Source of the DNA: Luteibacter yeojuensis | Lineage (GTDB): Bacteria > Pseudomonadota > Gammaproteobacteria > Xanthomonadales > Rhodanobacteraceae | Reading direction: 5' to 3' | Length of the DNA: 64,000 bases | Assembly (NCBI RefSeq): GCF_011742875.1 | Contig: NZ_JAAQTL010000001.1 | Location: forward strand, 868,001 to 932,000 | Shown here: positions 1-7,885 of the stretch, in pieces | How positions within the stretch are numbered: the first letter of the stretch is position 1 | Layout of the letters: each line of letters opens with the position of its first letter | Made by a program: the position numbers and the translations under genes | Notes under the pieces: model-generated | What the model saw: only the letters and a program-made list of their open reading frames with translations | Told to the model about the DNA's origin: nothing | Databases searched by the model: none

Positions 1-306
1 GTTGGCCCTTGCCACGACGACGGTATCGGGGCGACGGTCGAACGTGTACTCCGTGGACACGTCGACGCCAGCGGCTTTCCCCGCCTGTTTCGCGGCGTCG
101 AGCAAGGCCCGCGCATGGGAGGTGACCCGCGTGAAACAGACATTTCCCTCGAGGTAGTCGGCCAGCAGGTTGACCGAGGGAAGCGGGGAGATGACGTTCA
201 ATGCGTACACGTGGCTTCCCAGCGCCGCCGCCGCGTCCATGCACACGTGCACGGCCCTGTCCGATGCGGCGGAGCCGTCGACGAGAATGAGGATGCGTTC
301 GAACAC
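1..306 (-). CDS. Universal stress protein, single domain (3' end cut by window edge)
   Basis: A 102-codon open frame runs from a GTG at 306 to the window edge without a stop. It begins VFERILILVDGSAASDRAV, the usual first beta strand and D-G-S loop of the UspA fold, so this is the N-terminal two thirds of a roughly 145-residue USP. The ATP-loop region lies beyond the edge, so nucleotide binding cannot be judged. An AGGAGA ribosome site overlaps the stop codon of the upstream gene at 317, which suggests translational coupling and an operon with the USP and CBS genes at 317-1218. The start is set by that ribosome site; no ATG lies nearby in frame. Confidence 0.85.
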   Translation of the reverse strand, partial: MFERILILVDGSAASDRAVHVCMDAAAALGSHVYALNVISPLPSVNLLADYLEGNVCFTRVTSHARALLDAAKQAGKAAGVDVSTEYTFDRRPDTVVVARAN

Positions 307-316
307 AGGATGTCTC

Positions 317-754
317 CTAAGGGCAGACCAGGACGGGAACGTCGCTCGCGAGGAGCACCTGTTCCGTCTGGCTTCCGAGGACGAGCCGCTTCAGGCCATG
401 CTTGCCGTGGGTCGCCATCACGATGAGATCGCAGCCATGGCGATCGGCGAATTCCACGATCGCGCGGCTGGGCGAGGTGTGTTCTGTTTCCGCGGCGCTA
501 CAGCGCACGCCCATGCCGATCGCCAGGGCCTCGACTTCGCCAAGGTGCGTCGCGTGGATCCGCTGCGCCTCGACGGCCCTGTCGATCTCCGCCACCGCCG
601 CTTCGCCGCCGCGATGGGCATGCGAGGGCGCGGACCGGGTCACATGCAGTACGGAGAGCGTGGCGCCGCACCGCCTGGCTAGCTCGACGGCCACGCGGGC
701 CGCGCGCAGCGACAGGGGCGTACAGTCGGTGGGCAGCAGGATGTGCTTGAACAT
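317..754 (-). CDS. Universal stress protein, single domain
   Basis: A 145-residue UspA-fold protein beginning MFKHILLPTDCTPLS. The C-terminal nucleotide loop reads ATHGKHGLKRLVLGS, close to the G-x2-G-x9-G-S/T consensus of ATP-binding USPs but with alanine for the first glycine, so it probably belongs to the nucleotide-binding subclass. It ends with the usual strand DVPVLVCP. ATG 754 is preferred over GTG 760 because GAGG lies five bases upstream. It is the second gene of a leftward operon after the CBS gene (27 bp gap) and before another USP (about 10 bp gap). Expression is likely driven by the FNR-type sites at 1271-1310. Confidence 0.9.
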   Translation of the reverse strand: MFKHILLPTDCTPLSLRAARVAVELARRCGATLSVLHVTRSAPSHAHRGGEAAVAEIDRAVEAQRIHATHLGEVEALAIGMGVRCSAAETEHTSPSRAIVEFADRHGCDLIVMATHGKHGLKRLVLGSQTEQVLLASDVPVLVCP

Positions 755-780
755 GGTCACCTCGATGTTTGCTGTCTTGC

Positions 781-1218
781 TTAGGTATAGGGGCGATCGG
801 TAAGCGCATCCGGCGCCAGCGCCTTCGCGAGCTGCCCGAGCAATTCGGTCACCGCGGCGGTCACGTCGGTAGCCGAAACCATGCCGGCCAGTTGGCCGCG
901 GTCGCCGACCAGTGGAAGGTGCGCGATGCCTCCGCCCGCCATGGCCCGGACGACATCCGTGAGCGAGGCGTCCTCGCTACAGACGATGGCGGGCGTGGAC
1001 ATGATCGCGGCGGCGGTCATGTGGACGAAATCCACGCCGGGTGCCAACGCCCGCAACACGAGGTCCCGCTCCGAAATCACGCCGATCGGTTTCATGTTCG
1101 CGTCCACGACGACCAGGCACATCACCTGGTGCTTCTGCATCACGCGGGCGAGTTCGGCGACGGGCGTGACACCGCTCACCACGGGGACATGCTGCCGGCC
1201 TATCTCGATCGCTTTCAT
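781..1218 (-). CDS. CBS-domain-pair protein
   Basis: A 145-residue protein made of two CBS motifs and little else. The first runs about residues 8-60 (with PIGVISERDLVLRAL) and the second about 70-125 (with LAGMVSATDVTAAVTELL). Stand-alone CBS pairs bind adenosyl ligands such as AMP or ATP and act as energy sensors; whether this one binds a nucleotide is inference. Start ATG 1218 gives the compact domain pair. It is the promoter-proximal gene of a leftward operon with two USPs, and lies divergent from a tandem USP across a 150 bp region carrying two FNR-type palindromes. That context fits a sensor of energy charge in a low-oxygen response. Confidence 0.9.
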   Translation of the reverse strand: MKAIEIGRQHVPVVSGVTPVAELARVMQKHQVMCLVVVDANMKPIGVISERDLVLRALAPGVDFVHMTAAAIMSTPAIVCSEDASLTDVVRAMAGGGIAHLPLVGDRGQLAGMVSATDVTAAVTELLGQLAKALAPDALTDRPYT

Positions 1219-1270
1219 GGCTTCGCCTCGTCTTTTGACCTTCAGCATCGGCTGTCGTCGCGGCGGCATC

Positions 1271-1284
1271 TTGACCGGGATCAA
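1271..1284. promoter_or_regulatory. FNR-type palindrome (TTGACCGGGATCAA)
   Basis: This is a match to TTGAY-N4-RTCAA, the Fnr/Anr/Dnr-type site. It lies 53 bp upstream of the leftward CBS gene and 26 bp from a second site. I infer it serves the CBS-USP-USP operon. Confidence 0.7.
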
Positions 1285-1296
1285 TGCGGCACGAGG

Positions 1297-1310
1297 TTGA
1301 TCTGCGTCAA
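1297..1310. promoter_or_regulatory. FNR-type palindrome (TTGATCTGCGTCAA) with -10 at 1333-1338
   Basis: A second FNR-type site in the same divergent gap. A -10-like hexamer TACAAC at 1333-1338 is centred 32 bp from the site centre, the geometry of a class II Fnr promoter (site at -41.5). This would start transcription near 1345, 25 bp before the tandem USP at 1370. Confidence 0.75.
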
Positions 1311-1369
1311 TGGCGCCAACCGCCGTTGGCCCTACAACAAGGCTCCAGCACGAATGGAAGGTGACGGCG

Positions 1370-2308
1370 ATGGGCGAGAGCATGTATCCGCAGGATCCGG
1401 CCGATGCGTTGAACTGGCGCCAGCCCGACGAGAGCGAGAAGAAGAGCGATGTGGACCCGATGGCTTCGCTTCGCGACATCGCCGTCGTCCTCGCGCAGCT
1501 GACCGGCGACATGTCGGCGATCACGCTGGCGGGCAGTCTCGCGCGCCGGGCCGGTGCCAACCTCCACCTGCTGCAGATGCTCGCGATGCCGGTGGAGGCC
1601 ACCGACGCGTGGGCGCTGATTCCCGATCCCTCGCTCGTCCAGCGGTATGCGGACATCCGGACCCAGGCCACGCGCCAGGCGCGCGAGATGGAACACCGCT
1701 TGTCGGCCATGCGCGTACGGGGCGAGGTGAGAACGCTGGAAGCGCTCTGCTCGGCGCCGCCCGCGATGGCGGCCGCGGCGGCACGCCGCACGGATCTTTG
1801 CGTGCTGGGTCGTCCGGGCGACTCGCCCTCCGAAGTCTCCATGGCCCATGCGTACTTCGCCGGATTGCTCCTGGAATCCGGCCGTCCGGTACTGGTCGTT
1901 CCCGAAGGAACCGCGGCGCGCCTGCCGCCACGGCATGCCGTGGTGGCCTGGGCGGACAGTGCCGAGGCGGCGCGTGCCGTGCACGACGCCCTGCCGTTCC
2001 TGGAAGCGTCGGAAGCCGTCGACGTGGTCATTGTCGATGCGCCGAAGGCGGCACTGGAGACGGCCGGGCGATCGGTCGAAGGACTCCTGGCACACCTTCG
2101 CGAACATGGCGTTCGTGCCGAACTGACCACCTGCTCGTCGGGCCACGGGCCCGTCAGCCGCGCCTTGCTGGACCAGGCACACCGCAAACAGGCCCAGCTC
2201 ATCGTCGCCGGCGGATACGGCCATGGACGCGTGCGCGAATGGGCCGTGGGCGGCACCACCCGCGAGCTCTTCCTCGAATCGCCGGTTCCCGTCCTTTTTT
2301 CCCACTAG
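1370..2308 (+). CDS. Tandem-domain universal stress protein
   Basis: A 312-residue protein with two UspA domains. The N-terminal one (about residues 25-175) lacks a clean ATP loop. The C-terminal one (about 185-312) ends with GGYGHGRVREWAVGGTT, a variant of the G-x2-G-x9-G loop, then the strand VPVLFSH. ATG 1370 is chosen because GAAGGTGA lies just upstream. Close paralogues with the same REW-x-VGGTTREL ending lie at 6058-6948 and 30468-31361, so these three look like recent duplicates. It heads a rightward operon with a GNAT acetyltransferase (11 bp gap) and a beta-CASP nuclease (16 bp gap). Its promoter carries an FNR-type site. Confidence 0.92.
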   Translation: MGESMYPQDPADALNWRQPDESEKKSDVDPMASLRDIAVVLAQLTGDMSAITLAGSLARRAGANLHLLQMLAMPVEATDAWALIPDPSLVQRYADIRTQATRQAREMEHRLSAMRVRGEVRTLEALCSAPPAMAAAAARRTDLCVLGRPGDSPSEVSMAHAYFAGLLLESGRPVLVVPEGTAARLPPRHAVVAWADSAEAARAVHDALPFLEASEAVDVVIVDAPKAALETAGRSVEGLLAHLREHGVRAELTTCSSGHGPVSRALLDQAHRKQAQLIVAGGYGHGRVREWAVGGTTRELFLESPVPVLFSH

Positions 2309-2319
2309 GAGACGCCGCC

Positions 2320-2892
2320 ATGCCGAGATCGTCCACGACGTCCACGCCACCCGCGGACAAACACGATTTTCCCGCCATCGAAGGGGATCACTGGATCGAG
2401 GCGCTCGACGATGGCACGCCTGTGCTGATCCGCCCCCTGCGGCCCGAGGATCGCCGCCGGGAGGAGGCATTCATCCGGCGCTTGTCCGCCGCTTCCCGAC
2501 GCAACCGGTTCCTTGGCGAGATCCGCGAGGCGTCGCCTGGCCTGCTCGACCAGCTCATGAAGGTGGATTACAAGCACGCCATGGCCTTCGTGGCGCTTGC
2601 CCACGACAACGGCGAATTGCGCGAAGTGGGTATAAGCCGCTATGCGGGCGACAAGGACGGCACGCGTTGCGAATGCGCGGTGACGGTCGCCGACGACTGG
2701 CGGCATCGCGGCCTCGCCGTTCTTCTCATGCGCCACCTCATCGAAATGGCGCGACACGAGGGCTTCAAGTCCATGTACTCGAGGGACCTGGCCGAGAACA
2801 AGGACATGCGCGAACTCGCGAGCTTCCTGGGATTCAGGCGCACCCGCGATCCCGACGACGCATGCCTGGTGATCCACAGCCTGCAGCTCTGA
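2320..2892 (+). CDS. GNAT-family N-acetyltransferase
   Basis: A 190-residue GNAT protein. After a polar 35-residue leader comes LIRPLRPEDRRREEAFIRRL, the opening typical of the acetyltransferase domain found in Pat-type protein lysine acetyltransferases. The acetyl-CoA pyrophosphate loop is VADDWRHRGLAVLLMRHLI (Q/R-x-x-G-x-G/A motif degraded to R-H-R-G-L-A), followed by the C-terminal FLGFRRTRD. Pat-type enzymes inactivate acetyl-CoA synthetase by lysine acetylation; that role here is inference. It has no cyclic-nucleotide or CoA-synthetase domain. It sits between a USP and a nuclease in one operon, and a phosphate acetyltransferase lies 10 kb away, so acetyl-CoA control is a plausible theme. 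Confidence 0.85.
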   Translation: MPRSSTTSTPPADKHDFPAIEGDHWIEALDDGTPVLIRPLRPEDRRREEAFIRRLSAASRRNRFLGEIREASPGLLDQLMKVDYKHAMAFVALAHDNGELREVGISRYAGDKDGTRCECAVTVADDWRHRGLAVLLMRHLIEMARHEGFKSMYSRDLAENKDMRELASFLGFRRTRDPDDACLVIHSLQL

Positions 2893-2908
2893 AGCCCGCG
2901 GAGGCCTC

Positions 2909-4291
2909 GTGATCGTCTACACCTGCCACGGTGCCGCGCGCGGCGTCACCGGCTCCTGTCACCTCGTGCAATGCGGCGACAGCCGGATCCTCGTCGACTG
3001 CGGCTTGTTCCAGGGCGGACGCGAGGCCAGCGAGGCGAACGCGCGCGGGTTCGCCTTCGACCCGCGGTCCATCGATGCCGTCCTGCTCACGCATGCGCAC
3101 CTCGATCATTGCGGGCGCTTGCCCAGGCTGGTTCGCGACGGTTTCGCCGGCCCCGTGCTGGCCACCGCCGCGACGCGCGACCTGGCGCGCATCGTGCTCA
3201 TGGACGCCGCGTCGCTCCAGGAACAGGAGGCACGGCGCGCGGTCGCGAGGGGCGACGTCCAGGCCGAGCCGTTCTCCACCATCGCCGACGCGTTCCAGGC
3301 GATGGAGGCCTTCGATCGCGTCGTCGGCTATGCGCAGGCGATCGACATCGCACCGGGGATTCGTGCGACGTTCCTCGATGCGGGACATATCCTGGGCTCC
3401 GCCAGCATCCTCCTGGAGCTGGACGACGGTGCGAATCGCCGGCGGATGATCTTCTCCGGCGATCTCGGCCATCACGGCAGCGGCATGATGCGCGAACTCG
3501 CGCCGGCCCCCGAGGCCGACTTCGTGGTGATGGAGACCACCTATGGAGACCGCCCGCACCGCGATTTCGCGGACACGGAAAAGGAGTTCCTCGATGCCGT
3601 GGCGACCACGTTGCGCCGCCACGGCAACGTGGTCATCCCCACGTTCGCCCTGGAGCGCGCCCAGGAAATCCTCTACTGCCTGCATCGCGGCATACGTGCG
3701 GGGGCGATACCGGCAGGCACGCCGGTGTTCCTCGATTCGCCGATGGCGATTTCGGCCACGGAAGTCTTCCGGCGCCATCCCGAGGGACTCAGCGACGGAT
3801 TCCGCGCGCTGCTGCGCCGCGAGGATCCCTTCGACACGCCGCGCGTGCGCTTTACCCGCAGCGTGGACGAATCGATGGCGATCAACACGATCGAAGGCGG
3901 CGCGATCATCCTCGCCGGGTCCGGCATGTGCACGGGAGGCCGCGTGATTCACCATCTCCTGCACAACCTGGAGCGCGATCGCGCGGGCGTCGTTTTCGTG
4001 GGCTACGCGGCGGAGGGGACCCTGGCGAGGAAGATCATCGACGGCCAGAAGCGGGTACGCGTCGGTCGTCACGATGTCGCCGTGCGTGCGCATGTCTGGA
4101 CGATCAACGGGTTTTCGGCGCATGCGGGGCAGCCCGAACTCCTCGCATGGCTGGGCGGCTCACCGCGGCGGCAGGTCCTGCTCGTGCATGGCGAGGAGCA
4201 TGGCGGCATGCAGGTCATGGCGCAGTTCCTGCGTTCGCGCGGCGTGACGGTCGCGTGCCCCGCCCAGGATTCGCCGTGCCGGCTTGCATAG
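2909..4291 (+). CDS. Metallo-beta-lactamase fold, beta-CASP family ribonuclease-like protein
   Basis: A 460-residue protein of the beta-CASP group (CPSF-73/YSH1 and bacterial exonuclease-like enzymes). The metal motif THAHLDH is at residues 61-67, METTYGDRP follows the second metal histidine region, the beta-CASP signature GSGMCTGGR lies near residue 333, and the final NGFSAHAGQ near 400 supplies the last metal ligand. All catalytic motifs appear intact. Members cleave RNA with zinc as cofactor; the substrate here is unknown. GTG 2909 follows GGAGG closely. It is the third gene of a USP-GNAT-nuclease operon, suggesting RNA turnover as part of the stress programme. It meets a leftward USP tail to tail. 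Confidence 0.9.
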   Translation: MIVYTCHGAARGVTGSCHLVQCGDSRILVDCGLFQGGREASEANARGFAFDPRSIDAVLLTHAHLDHCGRLPRLVRDGFAGPVLATAATRDLARIVLMDAASLQEQEARRAVARGDVQAEPFSTIADAFQAMEAFDRVVGYAQAIDIAPGIRATFLDAGHILGSASILLELDDGANRRRMIFSGDLGHHGSGMMRELAPAPEADFVVMETTYGDRPHRDFADTEKEFLDAVATTLRRHGNVVIPTFALERAQEILYCLHRGIRAGAIPAGTPVFLDSPMAISATEVFRRHPEGLSDGFRALLRREDPFDTPRVRFTRSVDESMAINTIEGGAIILAGSGMCTGGRVIHHLLHNLERDRAGVVFVGYAAEGTLARKIIDGQKRVRVGRHDVAVRAHVWTINGFSAHAGQPELLAWLGGSPRRQVLLVHGEEHGGMQVMAQFLRSRGVTVACPAQDSPCRLA

Positions 4292-4306
4292 CCGGCGGCC
4301 GGTGCA

Positions 4307-5200
4307 TCAGTGGTAGAGGAGGGTGGCGATGTCGCCGTGCGTCAGGACATGGCGCGTGGCGCCGCCGAAGAGCTTCTCCCGCAATGGCGTATGCCCATAC
4401 GCTCCCATCACGAGCAGGTCGGCCTTGAACTGGTGGGCTTTCTTCAGGATGGTGGCACCCGCTTCCGCCGGCGACGCGTGCACGCGCCGCCGGGTCGCCT
4501 CGATGCCCTGACGCGCGAGGAAAGCCATGGGCTCGAAGCCAGGAGCATCCGCGTTCCCGTCCCGGGGCGCACAGCCGTCGAGGAGCAGGACATCCTGGGC
4601 CGCCGCGACGAGGGGCAGCGCCGCGCGGATCGCACGAATGGCGGGACGGCTGCCGTCCCACGCGAGGACGACACGGTCGAACACGCCACTCGGCGCGCAG
4701 ATGGCCGGGAGCACGAGGCATGGCAAGCCCGTTCCCATCAACAGGATTCCCAGTCCGTCGAGCGGGTCGGCATGCGGGTCGGTCGGCCGTTGGACGACGA
4801 TCAGGTCGTGCCATGCGCTCAACATCGCGAGGGTGTGGGCGGTGTCGTTACCCATGACCGCCCACTGCGGGCCGCGGGCACCCGCGGAAATAGCCAGACG
4901 AACGAACGCGTCGCCGGCGCCGCCGATATGCAGGTCTTCCCGGCGTTGGGCGGAAGGCGCCACTTCCAGCAGCGCGGCGACGGTGGCGTCGGCACGGAAC
5001 GCGCGGCCGCCGAGAAACGCCGGCGAGGTCGCACACCCGGTCACGGAGCCGCCTTCGCGCCCAGCCAGGCGGCTGGCGACGTAGGCCGCGCCGTCGCGCG
5101 GTCCGGCGACGATGGCCAGCACGTCGCCCACGGCCGGCAGGCAGGTGGGTGCCTGCGGGGAAGCCGTGCTGGGCGAGGGCGAAGGCGTGGTCGTGTTCAT
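4307..5200 (-). CDS. Tandem-domain universal stress protein
   Basis: A 297-residue protein. The C-terminal UspA domain (about 160-297) is clear, with VVLAWDGSRPAIRAI and the nucleotide loop GAYGHTPLREKLFGGATRHVL. The N-terminal half is a degenerate domain that keeps the fold pattern (LAIVAGPRDGAAYVA) but no loop. A Ser/Thr/Pro-rich leader of about 20 residues precedes it. ATG 5200 is chosen over GTG 5215 because AGGA lies eight bases upstream. The gene is divergent from the USP at 5380, and two FNR-type palindromes occupy the 180 bp gap. The C-terminal loop most resembles those of the USPs at 6965 and 16342. Confidence 0.88.
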   Translation of the reverse strand: MNTTTPSPSPSTASPQAPTCLPAVGDVLAIVAGPRDGAAYVASRLAGREGGSVTGCATSPAFLGGRAFRADATVAALLEVAPSAQRREDLHIGGAGDAFVRLAISAGARGPQWAVMGNDTAHTLAMLSAWHDLIVVQRPTDPHADPLDGLGILLMGTGLPCLVLPAICAPSGVFDRVVLAWDGSRPAIRAIRAALPLVAAAQDVLLLDGCAPRDGNADAPGFEPMAFLARQGIEATRRRVHASPAEAGATILKKAHQFKADLLVMGAYGHTPLREKLFGGATRHVLTHGDIATLLYH

Positions 5201-5256
5201 GGTCGTTCCTGTCACGGGTCGATGGACCGGTTGTACCGGATCCGCACGGGGGCGAT

Positions 5257-5270
5257 TTGATGCCGGTCAA
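5257..5270. promoter_or_regulatory. FNR-type palindrome (TTGATGCCGGTCAA)
   Basis: A match to the TTGAY-N4-RTCAA pattern, 57 bp upstream of the leftward tandem USP start at 5200. It is likely that gene's activator site. Confidence 0.7.
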
Positions 5271-5303
5271 GTGCATGCCGTTCCCGCGGCGGCCCTTCCG
5301 TAC

Positions 5304-5317
5304 TTGATGACGATCAA
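5304..5317. promoter_or_regulatory. FNR-type palindrome (TTGATGACGATCAA)
   Basis: A perfect TTGAT-N4-ATCAA site 63 bp upstream of the rightward USP start at 5380 and 47 bp from the neighbouring site. No good -10 is visible at the expected spacing. Confidence 0.72.
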
Positions 5318-5379
5318 CATGCGTCGCGGGTTTCGGCGCAATGGTTCGGACAGTCGTTCATCCGCACACCGGAGAAGCC

Positions 5380-5991
5380 ATGGACACCAAGCCGTCGCTC
5401 CCCTATCGATCGCTCCTGCGCCCGGGCCTGACCGAGGGCGAGGTGCCCGATGAACTCGTTCCGTCGAACCAGGCCGCGCGGCTGCTGTGCCTGACCTGCG
5501 CGAAGACCGTGCCGCGAAGCGACATGTCCGGTCGATGCGCGCCGCCGTTCACGCGGATCCTCATAGCGACCGACGGTTCGACCCTCGGGAACGACGCGGC
5601 CGCGCTGGGTGTGTCGCTGGCCCAGCTCGCGGTCGTTCCGGTGGTGTTCCTGCACGCCGCCATGCCATGGCGGGGTGGGCGGTGGCTGGCCCGTCTTTTC
5701 GCGAACGCCGAGGTGTCCGTCGATCCGGGGTGTGCCGCGCTGGCCGAATGCAATCTCGACCGCGCTCGCTCGCTCGCCATGAATGCCGGCGTCCGCTTCG
5801 AGACACGGCTGGCTTTCGATCCGCATCCGGACCGCGCCATCCTGCAATGCGTGGCGGATACCGGTTGCGACCTGATCGTGATGGGTTCCCGCACCGGCCA
5901 TCTTTCGCGCCGCGTCAGCGCGCGCGCGACGGTGCCGGTGCTGACCTGTCAGAACGGCTGGGGCGGGGAGGCCGCCCACGCGCTTGCTTGA
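5380..5991 (+). CDS. Universal stress protein with cysteine-bearing N-terminal extension
   Basis: A 203-residue protein. Residues about 58-195 form one UspA domain (RILIATDGSTLGNDAAALG to ATVPVLTCQN). The first 57 residues are an extension not usual in the family and contain CLTCAK followed 12 residues later by another cysteine, which could bind a metal or form a disulphide. The ATP loop is missing: GSRTGHLSRRVSARATVPVL is several residues shorter than the G-x2-G-x9-G-S/T stretch, so this member probably does not bind ATP in the usual way. ATG 5380 follows GGAGAAGCC. Its stop codon lies inside the FNR-type site that drives the next gene. Confidence 0.85.
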   Translation: MDTKPSLPYRSLLRPGLTEGEVPDELVPSNQAARLLCLTCAKTVPRSDMSGRCAPPFTRILIATDGSTLGNDAAALGVSLAQLAVVPVVFLHAAMPWRGGRWLARLFANAEVSVDPGCAALAECNLDRARSLAMNAGVRFETRLAFDPHPDRAILQCVADTGCDLIVMGSRTGHLSRRVSARATVPVLTCQNGWGGEAAHALA

Positions 5992-6001
5992 TCTGCATCA
6001 A
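5988..6001. promoter_or_regulatory. FNR-type palindrome (TTGATCTGCATCAA) with -10 at 6023-6028
   Basis: A TTGAT-N4-ATCAA match whose first half contains the TGA stop of the preceding USP. TACAAG at 6023-6028 is centred 31 bp from the site centre. The downstream sequence GGCCTACAA closely matches that at the tandem USP promoter near 1330, which supports a real promoter for the gene at 6058. Confidence 0.78.
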
Positions 6002-6057
6002 CGCGACCGCTTGCGGAAGGCCTACAAGGAAGACTCCTTCACCAAGGGAAAGCCCCC

Positions 6058-6948
6058 ATGTCCGCCCCCGCCAGCCAAACGACGGCCCGCCACCTGGCGA
6101 ACTCCCCCTGGCGCGAGATCGCCGTCGCATTGACCCAGACCCGAAGCGATGCCGTCGCGCTCGAATTCGCCGGCGCGGTGGCGCGGCAGTTCGACGCCAG
6201 GCTGGAGGTGCTGCACCTCCTGATGATGCCCGCACCGATGATCGATCCGTGGGCGATGATTCCCGACCCGAGCTTTCCGCAGATCTACGAAGACCTCCGG
6301 GACGCGGCGCGCGCAAGCGCCGCGACCACGCGGAAGTCCATCGCCGCGATGGGCGTGCCGGGCGACGTGCGCGTCCTGGAAGCGCTGTGCGTCGAACCGA
6401 GCAGCCTGGCGGCCAGTGCCGCGCGCTACTGCGACCTGGTCGTCCTGGCGCGTCCCGAGGAGGGGCAGGCGGAAGTGGCGGTAGCCCACAGCTATTTCGC
6501 GACGCTCCTGCACGAGTCGGGTCGTCCCGTGCTGGTCGTGCCGCCGAACAACCTGCTGCCGTACCCGCCCAATCGCGCACTCGTGGCATGGTCGGACACG
6601 GCCGAATCCGCGCGTGCCTTGCAGGCCGCGCTGCCGTTGCTGGAGAAGTGCGAGCGTGTCGACGTCCTGCTCGTCGATCCGGTGGCCAACCTGCTGGAAG
6701 CACGCGACGACCGCGGGACCGGCGTCCTGCGGCACCTCCGCCGGCATGGCGTGGCGGCGCACCTCGATACCTGCAAGTCGCGGGGGCGCTCCGTGGGCGA
6801 AGCGATCATGGAACACGCGCGGCACGTTTCCGCGGGCCTGATCGTCGCCGGGGGCTACGGCCATGGGAAGGTCCGCGAATGGGTCATCGGCGGGACCACC
6901 CGCGACCTGTTCTTCCAGGCCCAGGTGCCCGTGCTGTTCGCCCACTGA
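6058..6948 (+). CDS. Tandem-domain universal stress protein
   Basis: A 296-residue two-domain USP. The N-terminal domain starts near EIAVALTQTRSDAVALEFAG; the C-terminal domain starts near NRALVAWSDTAESARALQAA and carries the loop GGYGHGKVREWVIGGTTRDLF. It is a close paralogue of the proteins at 1370 and 30468. They share WAMIPDPSFPQ/WALIPDPSLVQ in domain 1 and the same C-terminal loop. ATG 6058 follows GGAAAG. Transcription is expected from the FNR-type site at 5988-6001. The next gene, also a tandem USP, starts 17 bp after its stop, so the two are probably co-transcribed. Confidence 0.92.
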   Translation: MSAPASQTTARHLANSPWREIAVALTQTRSDAVALEFAGAVARQFDARLEVLHLLMMPAPMIDPWAMIPDPSFPQIYEDLRDAARASAATTRKSIAAMGVPGDVRVLEALCVEPSSLAASAARYCDLVVLARPEEGQAEVAVAHSYFATLLHESGRPVLVVPPNNLLPYPPNRALVAWSDTAESARALQAALPLLEKCERVDVLLVDPVANLLEARDDRGTGVLRHLRRHGVAAHLDTCKSRGRSVGEAIMEHARHVSAGLIVAGGYGHGKVREWVIGGTTRDLFFQAQVPVLFAH

Positions 6949-6964
6949 TGTCGGGACGCCCGCG

Positions 6965-7885
6965 ATGCAGACTTCGACGAAGGTTCCTACCGCATCGGCG
7001 AACGACGGGACATCGCGTCCCGCCGGGGCACCGGTCGACGCCTTCACTGGCGTCCTCTCGCTGCTCGGCCAGGATCCGCACGACGCCGTCGTGCTCGAAG
7101 CCGCGGCGCACCTTGTCCCGGGGACCACACGGTGGCGCGCGCTCCTGCCTGTTCCGCTTCCCGAGCACGTGCCGTGTCCATGGGGAGAGTCGCCCCTCAG
7201 CGCCCTCGCCACGGACCACCTGGCACGCCGGACGGACGCTGAGGCGCATCTGGAATCGTTGCGCCGGTCGATGGCGCGCCTGCACACGCACGTCGAATGC
7301 GAAAGGGCCGAGTGTCCGGAACGGCAACTCGCCGCCTCGGTCCTGCGACATGCGCGGGGCGCAGGGCTGGTCGTGGCTGGCGTTCCCACCGACGGCGGGC
7401 CCGCGCAGCCGATGGCGGCCAGTTGGTTCGTGCCGCTGCTGATCCGCGGCGGGCGGCCGGTCGTCGTCGTGCCACGAGGTGCCAGCCTCGCCCGGCGGCC
7501 GCGACAGGTCCTGGTGGCCTGGAGCGACACGGCGGAGGCCGCACGGGCCCTGCACGAGGCATTGCGGTGGTTGCCGAAGGACTGCCGGCTGCGCGTGGTC
7601 ACGGCGACGGATGCCAGGGAGGCACGCGTCGTCAGCGAGAGCATGCTGGGGGCGTCCTCGCTCATCGCCCACCTGGAGCGCCACGAGCGGACGGCCAGCT
7701 TCGAGGTGCTCGATCGTCGCGGCGTACCCGTCGAGGACGCCTTGCTCGGCGAGGCGCGCGACATGTCGGCGGACCTTGTCGTCATGGGGGCCTATGGTCA
7801 CAGCCGGGCAGCAGAGTATGTCTTCGGGGGCGTCACCCGTGCGCTGTTGCACCGATCGCGGGTACCGCTGCTCCTGGCGCATTGA
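6965..7885 (+). CDS. Tandem-domain universal stress protein
   Basis: A 306-residue two-domain USP. Residues about 25-175 form a diverged first domain without a nucleotide loop. Residues about 178-306 form the second, from RQVLVAWSDTAEAARALHEA to the loop GAYGHSRAAEYVFGGVTRALL and the strand VPLLLAH. The ribosome site is weak (GGGA nine or so bases upstream), consistent with translation as the second gene of an operon. The last 53 bp overlap the 3' end of a leftward USP-like gene. The reading frame and composition are solid throughout. Confidence 0.88.
   Translation: MQTSTKVPTASANDGTSRPAGAPVDAFTGVLSLLGQDPHDAVVLEAAAHLVPGTTRWRALLPVPLPEHVPCPWGESPLSALATDHLARRTDAEAHLESLRRSMARLHTHVECERAECPERQLAASVLRHARGAGLVVAGVPTDGGPAQPMAASWFVPLLIRGGRPVVVVPRGASLARRPRQVLVAWSDTAEAARALHEALRWLPKDCRLRVVTATDAREARVVSESMLGASSLIAHLERHERTASFEVLDRRGVPVEDALLGEARDMSADLVVMGAYGHSRAAEYVFGGVTRALLHRSRVPLLLAH

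Noticed and set aside
781..2259. Long minus-strand open frame of 492 codons extending the CBS gene
   Set aside because: Only the last 145 codons match a family. The rest is antisense to a clear tandem USP and crosses the two FNR-type sites.
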